Shown here piece after piece: positions 17,912 to 27,082 of a DNA stretch of 64,000 nucleotides (within the stretch, counting starts at the first letter, position 1; each line of letters opens with the position of its first letter). The notes beneath the pieces are model-generated. The model made no database searches and was not told where the DNA came from. It saw only the letters and a program-made list of their open reading frames with translations. The stretch lies in the NCBI RefSeq assembly GCF_030056795.1, contig NZ_JASHKQ010000014.1, positions 1-64,000 on the forward strand, in the 5' to 3' direction. The translations under genes and the position numbers were made by a program. The stretch is from Rhodococcus sp. IEGM 1381 (GTDB lineage Bacteria; Actinomycetota; Actinomycetes; Mycobacteriales; Mycobacteriaceae).

Positions 17912-18340
17912 ATGAGTTCAGCCACCGACAACAACTCCGCTCCCGCCGTCCAGCTCACCGACGCACAGTGGCGCGAGAAGCTGACCCCCGAGGAATACGC
18001 GGTGCTCCGCCAAGCAGGCACCGAGCGCCCGGGCGTCGGCGAGTACACCGACACCACCACCGAGGGCATCTACGAATGCCGAGCCTGCGGAGCCGAATTG
18101 TTCCGCAGCACCGAGAAGTTCGAATCTCACTGCGGCTGGCCGTCGTTCTTCGATCCGGCCGACAGCGACGCCGTGATCCTCAACGAGGACACCACGCTCG
18201 GAATGCGCCGTGTCGAGGTCGTCTGCCGCAACTGCCACAGTCACCTCGGCCACGTGTTCGAGGGCGAGGGCTACCCCACGCCGACCGATCAGCGCTACTG
18301 CATCAACTCGATCTCACTGGTACTCAAGCCTGCGTCTTGA
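17912..18340 (+). CDS. msrB: Peptide-methionine (R)-S-oxide reductase
   Basis: Repairs methionine-R-sulfoxide in proteins in the cytosol. The 142-residue product has the zinc pairs Cys56-x2-Cys59 and Cys105-x2-Cys108, the HCGWPSFF substrate strand, and the catalytic Cys130 in RYCINSISL. No resolving cysteine upstream is obvious apart from the zinc ligands. It follows aftC at 27 nt and is followed by a MaoC hydratase at 28 nt. Orthologous to Rv2674. Confidence 0.96.
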   Translation: MSSATDNNSAPAVQLTDAQWREKLTPEEYAVLRQAGTERPGVGEYTDTTTEGIYECRACGAELFRSTEKFESHCGWPSFFDPADSDAVILNEDTTLGMRRVEVVCRNCHSHLGHVFEGEGYPTPTDQRYCINSISLVLKPAS

Positions 18341-18368
18341 TCCGCTCTGCTCGAGCCATACTGTGAGC

Positions 18369-18827
18369 ATGCGCACTTTCACCTCACCAGAGCAGATCAA
18401 AGCGGCCGTCGGCGAAGACCTCGGCACCAGTGACTGGCTGCAGATCACCCAGGAACGGGTCAACACCTTCGCAGACGCCACCGGCGATCACCAGTGGATT
18501 CACGTGGACGTCGAGCGGGCGAAGAAGGAAAGCCCGTTCGGCGCGCCGATCGCACACGGATTCCTGAGCCTGTCCCTGGTGTCGATGCTCAACTGGCAGA
18601 TCTACACCATCGAGAACACCAAGCTCGGAATCAACTACGGCTCCAACAAGGTTCGCTTCATCAACCCGGTGAAGGTCGGAGCCCACGTGCGCCTGCATAC
18701 CACCCTCGTCTCCGTCGAAGAGGTATCCGGCGGAGCACTACAGATGGTGACAGCGGGAACATTGCAGATCGAGGGCGAGGACAAGCCGGCGCTGGTCGCC
18801 GAGATCATCTCTCGGGTCGTGTTCTGA
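18369..18827 (+). CDS. MaoC-type (R)-specific enoyl-CoA hydratase, HtdZ-like
   Basis: A 152-residue single-hotdog hydratase. The hydratase-2 motif is intact: FADATGDHQWIHVD (Asp and His of the active site) followed by FGAPIAHGFLSLSL, and NYGSNKVRFINPV further on. It hydrates trans-2-enoyl-CoA to (R)-3-hydroxyacyl-CoA. It closely resembles M. tuberculosis Rv0130 (HtdZ), which sits elsewhere in that genome. The ATG at 18369 is chosen over longer open frames that would overlap msrB. Its 3' end overlaps that of the convergent molybdoenzyme gene by 23 nt. Confidence 0.9.
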   Translation: MRTFTSPEQIKAAVGEDLGTSDWLQITQERVNTFADATGDHQWIHVDVERAKKESPFGAPIAHGFLSLSLVSMLNWQIYTIENTKLGINYGSNKVRFINPVKVGAHVRLHTTLVSVEEVSGGALQMVTAGTLQIEGEDKPALVAEIISRVVF

Positions 18828-21126
18828 CCCCTGATCGAACAGGTGGATCGAACGCGGTGATCGGCGGCAGCGGTTCGTCGTAGCGTTCGATCTCCACCAG
18901 CACATGCTGTCCGGTGCATCCACGTGACAGCGAGGACGCCCCGTCGTCTGCGGTGAGCACATTCACGCTGCCGTGCTTGCACATCGAACCGGGATCAGCC
19001 GGATCGAGCGGGTCGTACCATGCCCCGGTCGACAACTGAACGACCGATTCCAACATTGCGTCGTCGACGACCACACCGGCCAGGCACGAACCGCGGTCGT
19101 TGAACACCCGCACGACGTCACCGTCCGCGAATCCCCTGTCCGCGGCCGCGGACGGGTGCACGCGTATCGGCTCGCGGTCCTGAATCTTCGAGTTTCGGCT
19201 CACCGCACCGTGATCGAGCTGACTGTGCAGCCTGGTGCGTGGCTGATTGGCAATCAGGTGCAACGGAAACTGCTGAGCGCGTGGCCCGCCCAGCCACTCC
19301 TGCGGCTCGAACCACATCGGATGCCCTCGGCAGTCGTCGTAGTCGAAGCCCGCCACCGTGGCCGAGAAGATCTCGATCTTGCCGCTCGGGGTGCGCAGGG
19401 CGTTCCCGACGGGATCGGTTCGAAAATCTTGGAGGAACGTCAGATCGTCCTCGGTCTGCATTCGGAACGACCCCTCATGCCGGAAATCATCGTATTCCGG
19501 AGTATCGACGCCCCCGGCTCGCAAATATCCGCGCCACTGCCCGTACAGATGCTCGAGCCACTGCTCCGAGGTACGCCCCTCGGTGAACTGCTTCCCCACA
19601 CCGAGTTTCGTGGCCAGCTCAGCGAAAGTGTCGTAATCGTCACGCGAATCGGCAAATCGCTGGGCGGCCGGCTCCATGGCGACGAGCAACGGATCGTTGC
19701 GTGTGCAGCTCAGATCCGATCGTTCCAGTGACGTCGTCGACGGGACGACGATGTCGGCGTGCTTGGCCATCGGTGTCCAGTAGGGATCGTGCACCACGAC
19801 GGTGTCGGGTCTACCGAGGGCGCGACGAAGCCGTCCGAGATCCTGGTGGTGGTGGAACGGATTGCCGCCGGCCCAGTAGACGACCTTGATGTCCGGATAC
19901 GTCAATCGCTGACCGTCGTAGTCGAATTCGCCACCGGGATCTAGCAACATGTCCGAGACAGCCGCCACCGGAATCAGATCGGGCACCGGATTGATTCCCT
20001 GTGGCAGAGTCGGTAACGGATACGGCACTGGGGCCAGACCGGGCTCGTTCATCGACCCGTACCCGTGGCCGAATCCTGCGCCCGGAACGCCGATCCCACC
20101 CAGCATCGCCGCCAGGGTGACGCCCATCCACGGGGCCTGCTCGCCGTGTCGAGTCCGCTGCAGCGACCAGGTGACCGTCACCATCGTGCGTTTCGACGCC
20201 ATCTCCCGAGCGAGATCCGCAATCAGCGCAGCCTCGACACCGCAGATCGTCGACGCCCACTGCGGGGTCTTGGGTGTGCCGTCCGAGACGCCGAGCAGGT
20301 ACCGCTCGAACTCCGGATAGCCCTCGCAGTACATGTCGAGAAAGCCTGTGTCGTGCAACTTTTCGTCAGCGAGCACGAATGCGAGAGCCAACATCATCGC
20401 GACGTCGCTACCGGGTCGCGGCGCAATCCATCGAGCGTCGCCGTTCATGTCGTTGCGCAGCGGACTGACAGTGACAATCTGTCCGCCGCGGGCACGCATC
20501 GCGTCGAGCGAGTCGACCGTCGGATGATCCGACGTACCGCCGTGATTGATGCCGGTGTTCTTCACCGGAACCCCACCGAAGGCCACGAGTAGTTCGGTGT
20601 GCGCGGCGATCACGTTCCAGGACGTGGAGCGCGAGAACATCTTCCAATGCGCACCGAGCACGTGCGGCATGATGACGCCGGTCGCACCCAGGGAGTAGCT
20701 GTGCACCGATCGGGTGTAGCCGCCGATGCAGTTCAGAAAGCGGTGCACCTGGCTCTGCGCATGATGGAACCGTCCGGCACTTGCCCACCCGTACGAGCCG
20801 CCGTAGATGGCGTTGTTGCCGTATGTGCCGACGACTCTGCGCAATTCGTCCGACAGTAGGTCTGTCAGCTCGCCCCAGGAGACCTCGACGAACTCGTCGC
20901 TGCCCCGGTCGTCGGTCGGCCCCGGGCCGCGCTCGAGCCAGCCTCTGCGTACCGCAGGTGAGGTAACGCGCGATCGATGAGTCACCGACCCGACGAGGTT
21001 GCCCAACACCGGGGAAGGATTGCTGTCCGAGACCTCGGGATGAACAGCGGTGACGTCGCGTCCATCCGACTCGGCACGAAACATGCCCCAGTGGCCCATG
21101 TGCTGGACGCCCGCCACTCCGGTCAT
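18805..21126 (-). CDS. Molybdopterin-dependent S/N-oxide reductase (BisC/TorA family)
   Basis: A 773-residue bis-MGD molybdoenzyme of the DMSO-reductase family. There is no N-terminal iron-sulfur cysteine set and no Tat signal, so it resembles the cytosolic biotin-sulfoxide reductase BisC. The segment GGSYGWASAGRFHHAQ (from about 109) is where the family places its molybdenum-ligand serine. Cofactor-binding segments include WAGGNPFHHHQDL, VVVHDPYWTP and the C-terminal HPSAAADRGFADGD. Its ATG overlaps the HAD gene stop (ATGA), tying it to the heme operon. The likely job is reduction of biotin or methionine sulfoxide or a related oxide; the substrate is not proven. Confidence 0.88.
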   Translation of the reverse strand: MTGVAGVQHMGHWGMFRAESDGRDVTAVHPEVSDSNPSPVLGNLVGSVTHRSRVTSPAVRRGWLERGPGPTDDRGSDEFVEVSWGELTDLLSDELRRVVGTYGNNAIYGGSYGWASAGRFHHAQSQVHRFLNCIGGYTRSVHSYSLGATGVIMPHVLGAHWKMFSRSTSWNVIAAHTELLVAFGGVPVKNTGINHGGTSDHPTVDSLDAMRARGGQIVTVSPLRNDMNGDARWIAPRPGSDVAMMLALAFVLADEKLHDTGFLDMYCEGYPEFERYLLGVSDGTPKTPQWASTICGVEAALIADLAREMASKRTMVTVTWSLQRTRHGEQAPWMGVTLAAMLGGIGVPGAGFGHGYGSMNEPGLAPVPYPLPTLPQGINPVPDLIPVAAVSDMLLDPGGEFDYDGQRLTYPDIKVVYWAGGNPFHHHQDLGRLRRALGRPDTVVVHDPYWTPMAKHADIVVPSTTSLERSDLSCTRNDPLLVAMEPAAQRFADSRDDYDTFAELATKLGVGKQFTEGRTSEQWLEHLYGQWRGYLRAGGVDTPEYDDFRHEGSFRMQTEDDLTFLQDFRTDPVGNALRTPSGKIEIFSATVAGFDYDDCRGHPMWFEPQEWLGGPRAQQFPLHLIANQPRTRLHSQLDHGAVSRNSKIQDREPIRVHPSAAADRGFADGDVVRVFNDRGSCLAGVVVDDAMLESVVQLSTGAWYDPLDPADPGSMCKHGSVNVLTADDGASSLSRGCTGQHVLVEIERYDEPLPPITAFDPPVRSGVRTRPER

Positions 21127-21827
21127 CGAATTCCGAACGCGCTCAACGCTGTCAGCAGTGCATCGGGACGCTCGGATGTCGGTGCGGGATCGACGAGCGC
21201 GAAGCTGCACCCGATCTCCTGCGCCGCACCGTCGGCCTCGGCGCTGTCGCCCACCATCAATGTCGCCGCAGGGTCGACGCCCAAACTCGCCACTGCGTGC
21301 CGGAAGATCTCGGGCTGCGGTTTGACATGACCTACCTCGAACGAGAGCACGAACTCGTCGACATACCGGTCGAGACCGCGATCGACGAACGCGGGACGGA
21401 TGTCGAAGGCGATGTTGCTCAGTACCCCGACCCGAACCGACTCGCGCGCAAGCCTTTTCAGCACCGCCTCGGTGTCCGGATACGGCGTCCAGGAGTCTGC
21501 GTCGATCACGCGTCCGTACACCGACTCGGCCTGCTGTGGGTCGCTGACACCGGACTGCGCGAGCACATGCAGATAGGCCTGCCGGTGCAGTGCCGGATCC
21601 AGGTCTCGGTTTCGCCATGCATGACGCGTCGCATCGTCGAACTCGACCGTCTCGCCTACCGGCGCGGTCATGCGTCGCATAAGTTCCGCAGCTCCGGCAC
21701 CGTCGACCGGGGTGCCGTCTGCGTCATGGATCCCGTCGAACCAGGTCGGATCCTCCTCGAGCCGAAACAGCGTGCCCGAGAAGTCGAACAGAACGGCCTC
21801 GATCGTCGATGTGCCCGTCGTGGTCAC
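21123..21827 (-). CDS. HAD-superfamily hydrolase with DFSGT motif
   Basis: A 234-residue HAD protein with a C1-type cap. Motif I is FDFSGTL: the nucleophile Asp is present but the usual second Asp (acid/base) is Ser. Motif II is VLSNIAFD, Motif III Lys is in HVKPQPEIF, and Motif IV is MVGDSAEAD. The substitution argues against an ordinary phosphatase and would fit a dehalogenase- or phosphonatase-like member. It is coupled by 4-nt overlaps to hemQ upstream and the molybdoenzyme downstream. Confidence 0.85.
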   Translation of the reverse strand: MTTTGTSTIEAVLFDFSGTLFRLEEDPTWFDGIHDADGTPVDGAGAAELMRRMTAPVGETVEFDDATRHAWRNRDLDPALHRQAYLHVLAQSGVSDPQQAESVYGRVIDADSWTPYPDTEAVLKRLARESVRVGVLSNIAFDIRPAFVDRGLDRYVDEFVLSFEVGHVKPQPEIFRHAVASLGVDPAATLMVGDSAEADGAAQEIGCSFALVDPAPTSERPDALLTALSAFGIR

Positions 21828-22519
21828 GGCAGCGATTCGACGAGTGCGTCCACCTCGACCCGCGGGCCGGTGAAGAACGGGATCTCCTCACGCACGTGCC
21901 GCCGCGCTTCGGTAGCACGAAGATCCCGCATCAGATCGACGATGCGGTCCAATTCGGGAGCTTCGAACGCCAGAATCCACTCGTAGTCGCCCAGTGCGAA
22001 CGATGGCACGGTGTTCGCGCGAACGTCCTTGTAGTCACGGGCGGCCTTGCCGTGGTCGGCGAGCATCGTGCGGCGCTCGTCGTCGGGCAGCAGATACCAG
22101 TCGATCGACCGGACGAACGGGTAGACGCAGATGTACGCGCCCGGATCCTCACCCGCGATGAAGGCCGGGACGTGACTCTTGTTGAACTCCGCCGGGCGGT
22201 GCAGTGCGGTGTTGCTCCAGACCGGAGTGCTTGCCTTGCCCAGCGCGGTGGTGCGCCGGAAGTCGGAGTAGGTGGCTTGCAGGTCCTCGATGCGCTCGGC
22301 ATGAGTCCAGACCATGAAATCGGCGTCGGCGCGCATGCCGGCAATGTCGTACACACCCCGCACTGCGACGCCCTTGTCTTCACGGCCTTCGAAGAAGACT
22401 TTCGCCTCCTTGGCTGCTGCGGCCCGATCGTCGCCCAGCACACCGGGCGTGACCTTGTAGACCGAGAACATCAGATAGCGGAGTGTCGAATTGAGCGCTG
22501 AGTAATCGAGGCGTGCCAT
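21824..22519 (-). CDS. hemQ: Coproheme decarboxylase HemQ
   Basis: A 231-residue member of the chlorite-dismutase superfamily that decarboxylates coproheme III to heme b, the last step of the coproporphyrin-dependent pathway of Gram-positive bacteria. Seen here are LMFSVYKV at the N-terminus, the FMVWTHAE strand, the [14 protein letters not shown] segment containing the reactive tyrosine, the proximal histidine region [12 protein letters not shown], and [13 protein letters not shown]. It lies in the order hemE-hemG-hemQ on the minus strand and matches Rv2676c. Confidence 0.95.
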   Translation of the reverse strand: MARLDYSALNSTLRYLMFSVYKVTPGVLGDDRAAAAKEAKVFFEGREDKGVAVRGVYDIAGMRADADFMVWTHAERIEDLQATYSDFRRTTALGKASTPVWSNTALHRPAEFNKSHVPAFIAGEDPGAYICVYPFVRSIDWYLLPDDERRTMLADHGKAARDYKDVRANTVPSFALGDYEWILAFEAPELDRIVDLMRDLRATEARRHVREEIPFFTGPRVEVDALVESLP

Positions 22520-22523
22520 GGCC

Positions 22524-23879
22524 CTATCGTGCCACTTCGATCAACCGGGCGGCAGCGGTGGTGGCGGACGCAATACATGCGGGTACACCGACGCCGCGCT
22601 GCCAGGCTCCGGTGACCTCGAGGCCGGGTAGATCGGCGACGCCGGACTCGACGGCGGCGACGCGATCGAGGTGCCCGGGCGCGTACTGAGGCAAGCCGCC
22701 CGGCCAGCGCTGCACTGTCGCGGCCAGCGGTCGCACATCGATGCCGGCTACCGTCCGCAGATCGTTCAACGCGGTCTCGATCGACTCCTCGTCGGATCGG
22801 TCCGAGGCCGTGGAGTCGCCGAACCGGCCGAGCGAGGCCCGCAGCAGTACCGCGTCACGATCCCCGAGATGCGGCCACTTACGACTCGACAGCGTGAACG
22901 CCTTGACATCCAGGCCCGCGTCCGTCGCCACGAGAATGCCCGAATTCTGCGGCAGGTCGGTCACTTTCGGAAAGGCCAGCGCCACGACGACCGACGACGC
23001 CAGCTCGATACTTCGCGCAGCCCGCGACGCCTCGGGTGCCACCGCGGCGACGAGGTGACCGAGGACGGGCGCGGGTACCGCCAAGACCACGCCGTCGACA
23101 ACGCCCACGCGATCGACGAACCAGCCGTTCGCCTCACGGCGTACCTCGCCGATGCCTGCGTCGACGATCGTTCGGGCGCCGGTCGCGGCGATCAGAGCAT
23201 CGAGCAACACCGCATAGCCGTCGCGCAGCCCGCCGAACACCGGTCCAGGCGACGGCGCGGGAAGAGCCGCCAGCACTGCCTCGGTCAGGCTCGATGCCCC
23301 GCCGTCCAATGCGGCTGCCAACGTCGGAAGTGCAGCCCGGACGCCGATCGAGCTCGCCGAGCCGGAGTACACGCCACCGAGCAACGGGTCGACCGAACGG
23401 CTCACGACCTGGGAGCCGAAGCGGCTACCCACGAGATCGGCGACGCTGACGTCCGAGCCCGCAGTCCAGGCGAACGGACGTGCGGTCTCGGTCTCGATCG
23501 TGCGCAGCACTTCGCTGTCCACCAGATTCCGCACCGAGTCGGCCGAGGACGGTATGCCCATCAAGGTGCCGAGAGGGAGGGGATGCGTCCGACCGCCGGA
23601 GTAGACCAGCGGACGCGCCGACGACGGGTGCACCAGCTGATCCGACAGGCCGAGTTCGGCGAGCAGAGCCGGTACTTCCGGACGACGACCGATGAACGCT
23701 TCCGCGCCGACATCGAGCGACTCGGTACCGACCTCGGTGGTCCGCAGGGTGCCACCGAGGCGAGGGGACGCCTCGACGAGAGTGATCTCCGCATCGGGTC
23801 CACAGGCCTGCCGGAGGCGATACGCCGCGACCAGGCCGGAGATCCCGCCGCCGACCACGGCGTAGCGCCGCACCGTCAC
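22524..23879 (-). CDS. hemG: Coproporphyrinogen/protoporphyrinogen oxidase (HemG/HemY type)
   Basis: A 451-residue FAD flavoprotein. The dinucleotide fold is at the N-terminus ([16 protein letters not shown]), the RLGGTLRT motif follows, and the second FAD strand with Gly-rich ending is at the C-terminus ([15 protein letters not shown]). With HemQ next door it most likely oxidises coproporphyrinogen III to coproporphyrin III (the CgoX role) rather than protoporphyrinogen. The GTG start overlaps the hemE stop by 4 nt. Ortholog of Rv2677c. Confidence 0.93.
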   Translation of the reverse strand: MTVRRYAVVGGGISGLVAAYRLRQACGPDAEITLVEASPRLGGTLRTTEVGTESLDVGAEAFIGRRPEVPALLAELGLSDQLVHPSSARPLVYSGGRTHPLPLGTLMGIPSSADSVRNLVDSEVLRTIETETARPFAWTAGSDVSVADLVGSRFGSQVVSRSVDPLLGGVYSGSASSIGVRAALPTLAAALDGGASSLTEAVLAALPAPSPGPVFGGLRDGYAVLLDALIAATGARTIVDAGIGEVRREANGWFVDRVGVVDGVVLAVPAPVLGHLVAAVAPEASRAARSIELASSVVVALAFPKVTDLPQNSGILVATDAGLDVKAFTLSSRKWPHLGDRDAVLLRASLGRFGDSTASDRSDEESIETALNDLRTVAGIDVRPLAATVQRWPGGLPQYAPGHLDRVAAVESGVADLPGLEVTGAWQRGVGVPACIASATTAAARLIEVAR

Positions 23880-24949
23880 AACGAATGCACCAGCGATACC
23901 ACCCGGGTCAGAATCTCGGGATCGGTGTCGGGCAACACGCCGTGGCCGAGGTTGAACACATGCCCCCGCGCACCGGCAGCCACCGCGCGGTCGGCTTCGG
24001 CGGCGATACGTCGAACTTCGGCCTCGACGGCATCCCAGCCGGCGAACAGCACCGCGGGATCGAGATTTCCCTGCAGCACCTTGCCGCCGCCGACTCGGTG
24101 CACGGCGTCGTCGAGCGGAATCCGCCAGTCGACACCGACCACATCGGCACCGGCCTCACCCATGGCACCGAGCAACTCGCCGGTACCGACCCCGAAATGG
24201 ATCTTGGGAACGCCGGCCGATGACACGGCGTCGAACACTCGCGTCGAATGCGGCAGCACGTACTCGCGGTAGTCGGCCAGCGACAGCGCACCCGCCCACG
24301 AGTCGAACACCTGCACCGCGTCCACTCCGGCGGCCAACTGAGCTTGCAAGAAGGTGATCGTCGTGGTCGCCAGTGCGTCGAGCAGGGCATGCCAGGTCGC
24401 CGGGTCCGAGCGCATCAGCGCCTTCGTCTTCTCGTGATTGCGACTGGGGCCACCCTCGACCAGGTAGGACGCGAGGGTGAACGGCGCTCCGGCGAAGCCG
24501 ATGAGCGGCGTGCCCGAGAGCTCTCGGGTGAGGATCCGCACCGCGTCGGCCACCGGCTCGACCTGATCGGCGGTCAATGTGGGCAGCGCTGCCACATCGG
24601 CCGCCGAACGCACCGGCTGAGCCACGACCGGACCGGTGCCGGCGACGATGTCGAGATCGATACCGGCAGCCTTGAGCGGAACCACGATGTCCGAGAACAG
24701 GATTGCCGCATCCACATCGTGTCGGCGGACCGGTTGCAGCGTGATCTCGGCCACCAGATCCGGCCGGAAGCACGAATCCAGCATGCCGATGCCGGCGCGG
24801 ATCTTTCGGTATTCGGGGAGCGACCTGCCGGCCTGACGCATGAACCACATCGGCCGACGCGAGGGCGTTTCACCGGCGATCGCGGCCAAGAACGGCGCGT
24901 CCGGGAGTTCTCGACGGGCGGGGGCTGTGGTGTGCGCTTCGGCGTTCAT
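23876..24949 (-). CDS. hemE: Uroporphyrinogen decarboxylase
   Basis: Cytosolic TIM-barrel enzyme that removes four carboxylates from uroporphyrinogen III to give coproporphyrinogen III. The 357-residue protein has the diagnostic [16 protein letters not shown] with its substrate-binding Arg pair, [14 protein letters not shown] with the catalytic Asp, [17 protein letters not shown] and the C-terminal [14 protein letters not shown] start at ATG 24949; a GTG six codons upstream is also open. First gene of the heme operon, divergent from the DUF3000 gene. Confidence 0.96.
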   Translation of the reverse strand: MNAEAHTTAPARRELPDAPFLAAIAGETPSRRPMWFMRQAGRSLPEYRKIRAGIGMLDSCFRPDLVAEITLQPVRRHDVDAAILFSDIVVPLKAAGIDLDIVAGTGPVVAQPVRSAADVAALPTLTADQVEPVADAVRILTRELSGTPLIGFAGAPFTLASYLVEGGPSRNHEKTKALMRSDPATWHALLDALATTTITFLQAQLAAGVDAVQVFDSWAGALSLADYREYVLPHSTRVFDAVSSAGVPKIHFGVGTGELLGAMGEAGADVVGVDWRIPLDDAVHRVGGGKVLQGNLDPAVLFAGWDAVEAEVRRIAAEADRAVAAGARGHVFNLGHGVLPDTDPEILTRVVSLVHSL

Positions 24950-25074
24950 CGGGTTCCATGCTGCCACGCGTCAGGAAAGCTTCTGCCATCAAGGGCGACA
25001 CACCCACTTCGGTTCCATCACGGCTCGGCGCGCCTCCGCCGCCGGACAACGTGACGCGTCTAACGTCCGACCAC

Positions 25075-25674
25075 GTGACCGAACCCGAATCCACCGCCGA
25101 ACCTGCGCCTTTCCGCGCCGCCATCGACGCGATGCATCGGGCCCAGGTACATCCGGCGATCGAAATCGGTCCGATCCGGCCGCCGCAGCGACTGGCGCCC
25201 TACAGCTACGCCATCGGGGCCGAGGTCAAGCACCCGGATTCCGAGCAGGTTGACGAACAGAGCGACGGCGACGCGTTCGGTCGCTTGATTCTGCTGTACG
25301 ACCCCGACGGGGCAGAAGCCTGGAACGGGACGCTTCGATTGGTCGCCTACATTCAAGCGGACGTCGACGAATCGCTGGCCGACGATCCGCTGCTCCCCGA
25401 GGTCGGCTGGAGTTGGCTGGTCGACGCACTGGAGTCCCGGTCGGAGCCGCTCAACGCACTCGGCGGCACCGTCACCTCGACCAGCTCGGTGCGTTACGGC
25501 GACATCGCAGGTCCCCCCAAGGCCCATCAACTCGAACTTCGCGCGTCCTGGACTGCGACGTCCGAGGACCTCTCGACGCATGTCGAGGCCTTCTGCGAGG
25601 TTCTCGCGTACGCGGCGGGTCTACCGCCCGCGGGCATCACGACCCTCGGTCAACGCAGTTCCAGCCGGACATAG
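25075..25674 (+). CDS. DUF3000 family protein
   Basis: A 199-residue conserved actinobacterial protein of unknown function. Recognisable features are IEIGPIRPPQRLAPYSYAIG, FGRLILLYDPDGAEAWNGTLRLVAYIQAD, WSWLVDAL and a C-terminal CEVLAYAAGLPPAGIT. There are no membrane helices and no cysteine motif. The GTG at 25075 is chosen because the upstream open frame reaches back into hemE. It sits between hemE and the RNase D-like gene, as Rv2680 does in M. tuberculosis. Confidence 0.8.
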   Translation: MTEPESTAEPAPFRAAIDAMHRAQVHPAIEIGPIRPPQRLAPYSYAIGAEVKHPDSEQVDEQSDGDAFGRLILLYDPDGAEAWNGTLRLVAYIQADVDESLADDPLLPEVGWSWLVDALESRSEPLNALGGTVTSTSSVRYGDIAGPPKAHQLELRASWTATSEDLSTHVEAFCEVLAYAAGLPPAGITTLGQRSSSRT

Positions 25675-25714
25675 TCTCCGGACCCGCCGACCGTAGGGCT
25701 TAGAGTCACTGTCC

Positions 25715-27010
25715 ATGTCAGCCGAGAGTTCCCCCGACACCACGTCGGACGACGCCACGTCGGACGAGCAGGTCAACGAGCCTGTCGCCGTTCCGTTGCT
25801 CGCCCCGGCTGACGGCGTGCCCGATGTCGTGGACACACCGGACGCCGTTCTCGCGGCCGCCAAGCTCCTCGCCGCAGGTCACGGGCCTCTCGCGGTCGAT
25901 GCCGAACGCGCGTCGGGCTTTCGGTACTCCCAGCGCGCCTACCTGCTGCAGTTTCGTCGCCGCGGAGCCGGCACCGTTCTGCTCGATCCGATCCCGGTCA
26001 CCGGCGATCTAGCTCCACTCGCCGAGGTGATCAACCCCCTCGAATGGGTGCTGCACTCCGCCGATCAGGACCTCCCGGGACTGGCCGAACTCGGCCTGGT
26101 CCCCGCCACGCTCTACGACACCGAGCTCGCCGGCCGTCTCGCCGGATTCGAGCGCGTCGGCCTCGGCGCCATCGTCGAACGCACCCTCGGACTCGCGCTG
26201 CAGAAGGGACACGGTGCTGCGGACTGGTCCACCCGGCCCCTCCCCGATACCTGGCTCAACTACGCAGCACTCGACGTCGAGGTGCTGCTCGAACTGCGCG
26301 ACGCAATGGCCGAGGAGCTCGAACGGCAGGGCAAGACGGAATGGGCAGCACAGGAATTCGCCCACATTCTCACTCTCGGGCCGCCCAAACCCAAGACCGA
26401 CAGATGGCGTCGGACATCGGGCATTCACGCAATCAAATCTCCCCGCACCCTCGCTGCCGTTCGCGAATTGTGGATCGCGCGAGACGAGTTGGCGGCCAAG
26501 CGCGATGTGGCACCGAGCCGGGTGTTGCCCGACTCGGCGATCGTGGCGGCGGCGACAGCGGACCCGAAATCCTCGCGCGAGCTCGAGCAACTACCGGTCT
26601 TCGGTGGTCCACGTCAGCGCAGATCGTCCCGATTGTGGGCCTCGGCCCTGACTCGTGCGCGGGCGCTCCCGACCTCCGAATTACCCTCGATGGCAGCGTC
26701 TTTCGACGGTCCGCCCCCGGTCAATCGGTGGGCCCGCCGCGATCCCGACGCAGCAGCGCGGCTCGCCGACGTACGAGCGGCGATGACCGAGCTGAGCGAA
26801 TCGGTGTCGGTTCCGGTCGAGAATCTGTTGATGCCGGATCTGCTGCGCCGACTGGTGTGGGATTGGCAGAGTCCGAACGATTCCGATGTGAACCCGGCCG
26901 AGCTGATCGACGCCCGTCTGACCGAGGGCGGCGCTCGACCATGGCAGCGCACGCTGGTGGTGCCGGTACTGGCGAAGGCACTGCACCCTTCCCAAGTTAC
27001 CGACGGGTAA
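25715..27010 (+). CDS. RNase D-like 3'-5' exonuclease with HRDC domain
   Basis: A 431-residue DEDD-family nuclease. Exo I is AVDAERASGF (Asp62, Glu64), Exo II is VLHSADQDLPGL, and Exo III is LNYAALDVEVLLEL with the Tyr-x3-Asp of the DEDDy group. An HRDC helical domain follows (about 235-310), with a further C-terminal helical part. It is expected to trim the 3' ends of structured RNAs such as tRNA precursors. The acidic first 30 residues are low complexity. Ortholog in position of Rv2681. Confidence 0.9.
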   Translation: MSAESSPDTTSDDATSDEQVNEPVAVPLLAPADGVPDVVDTPDAVLAAAKLLAAGHGPLAVDAERASGFRYSQRAYLLQFRRRGAGTVLLDPIPVTGDLAPLAEVINPLEWVLHSADQDLPGLAELGLVPATLYDTELAGRLAGFERVGLGAIVERTLGLALQKGHGAADWSTRPLPDTWLNYAALDVEVLLELRDAMAEELERQGKTEWAAQEFAHILTLGPPKPKTDRWRRTSGIHAIKSPRTLAAVRELWIARDELAAKRDVAPSRVLPDSAIVAAATADPKSSRELEQLPVFGGPRQRRSSRLWASALTRARALPTSELPSMAASFDGPPPVNRWARRDPDAAARLADVRAAMTELSESVSVPVENLLMPDLLRRLVWDWQSPNDSDVNPAELIDARLTEGGARPWQRTLVVPVLAKALHPSQVTDG

Positions 27011-27023
27011 TCCCCGCTACAGT
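26997..27023 (+). promoter_or_regulatory. Inverted repeat overlapping a candidate fadAB promoter
   Basis: TTACC-GACG-GGTAA at 26997-27010 is a perfect five-base inverted repeat lying across the RNase D stop codon. A TACAGT hexamer at 27018-27023 is a candidate -10 box about 60 bp before fadA. The repeat would occupy the -35 region, a common operator position for TetR-type repressors of fatty-acid genes. No regulator gene is adjacent. Assigned by eye. Confidence 0.4.
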
Positions 27024-27082
27024 AGGGGCGCGTCCGGGCACCCGGGCGAGTCGACCGCATCTTCTCGGGAGGATCGAAAAGC

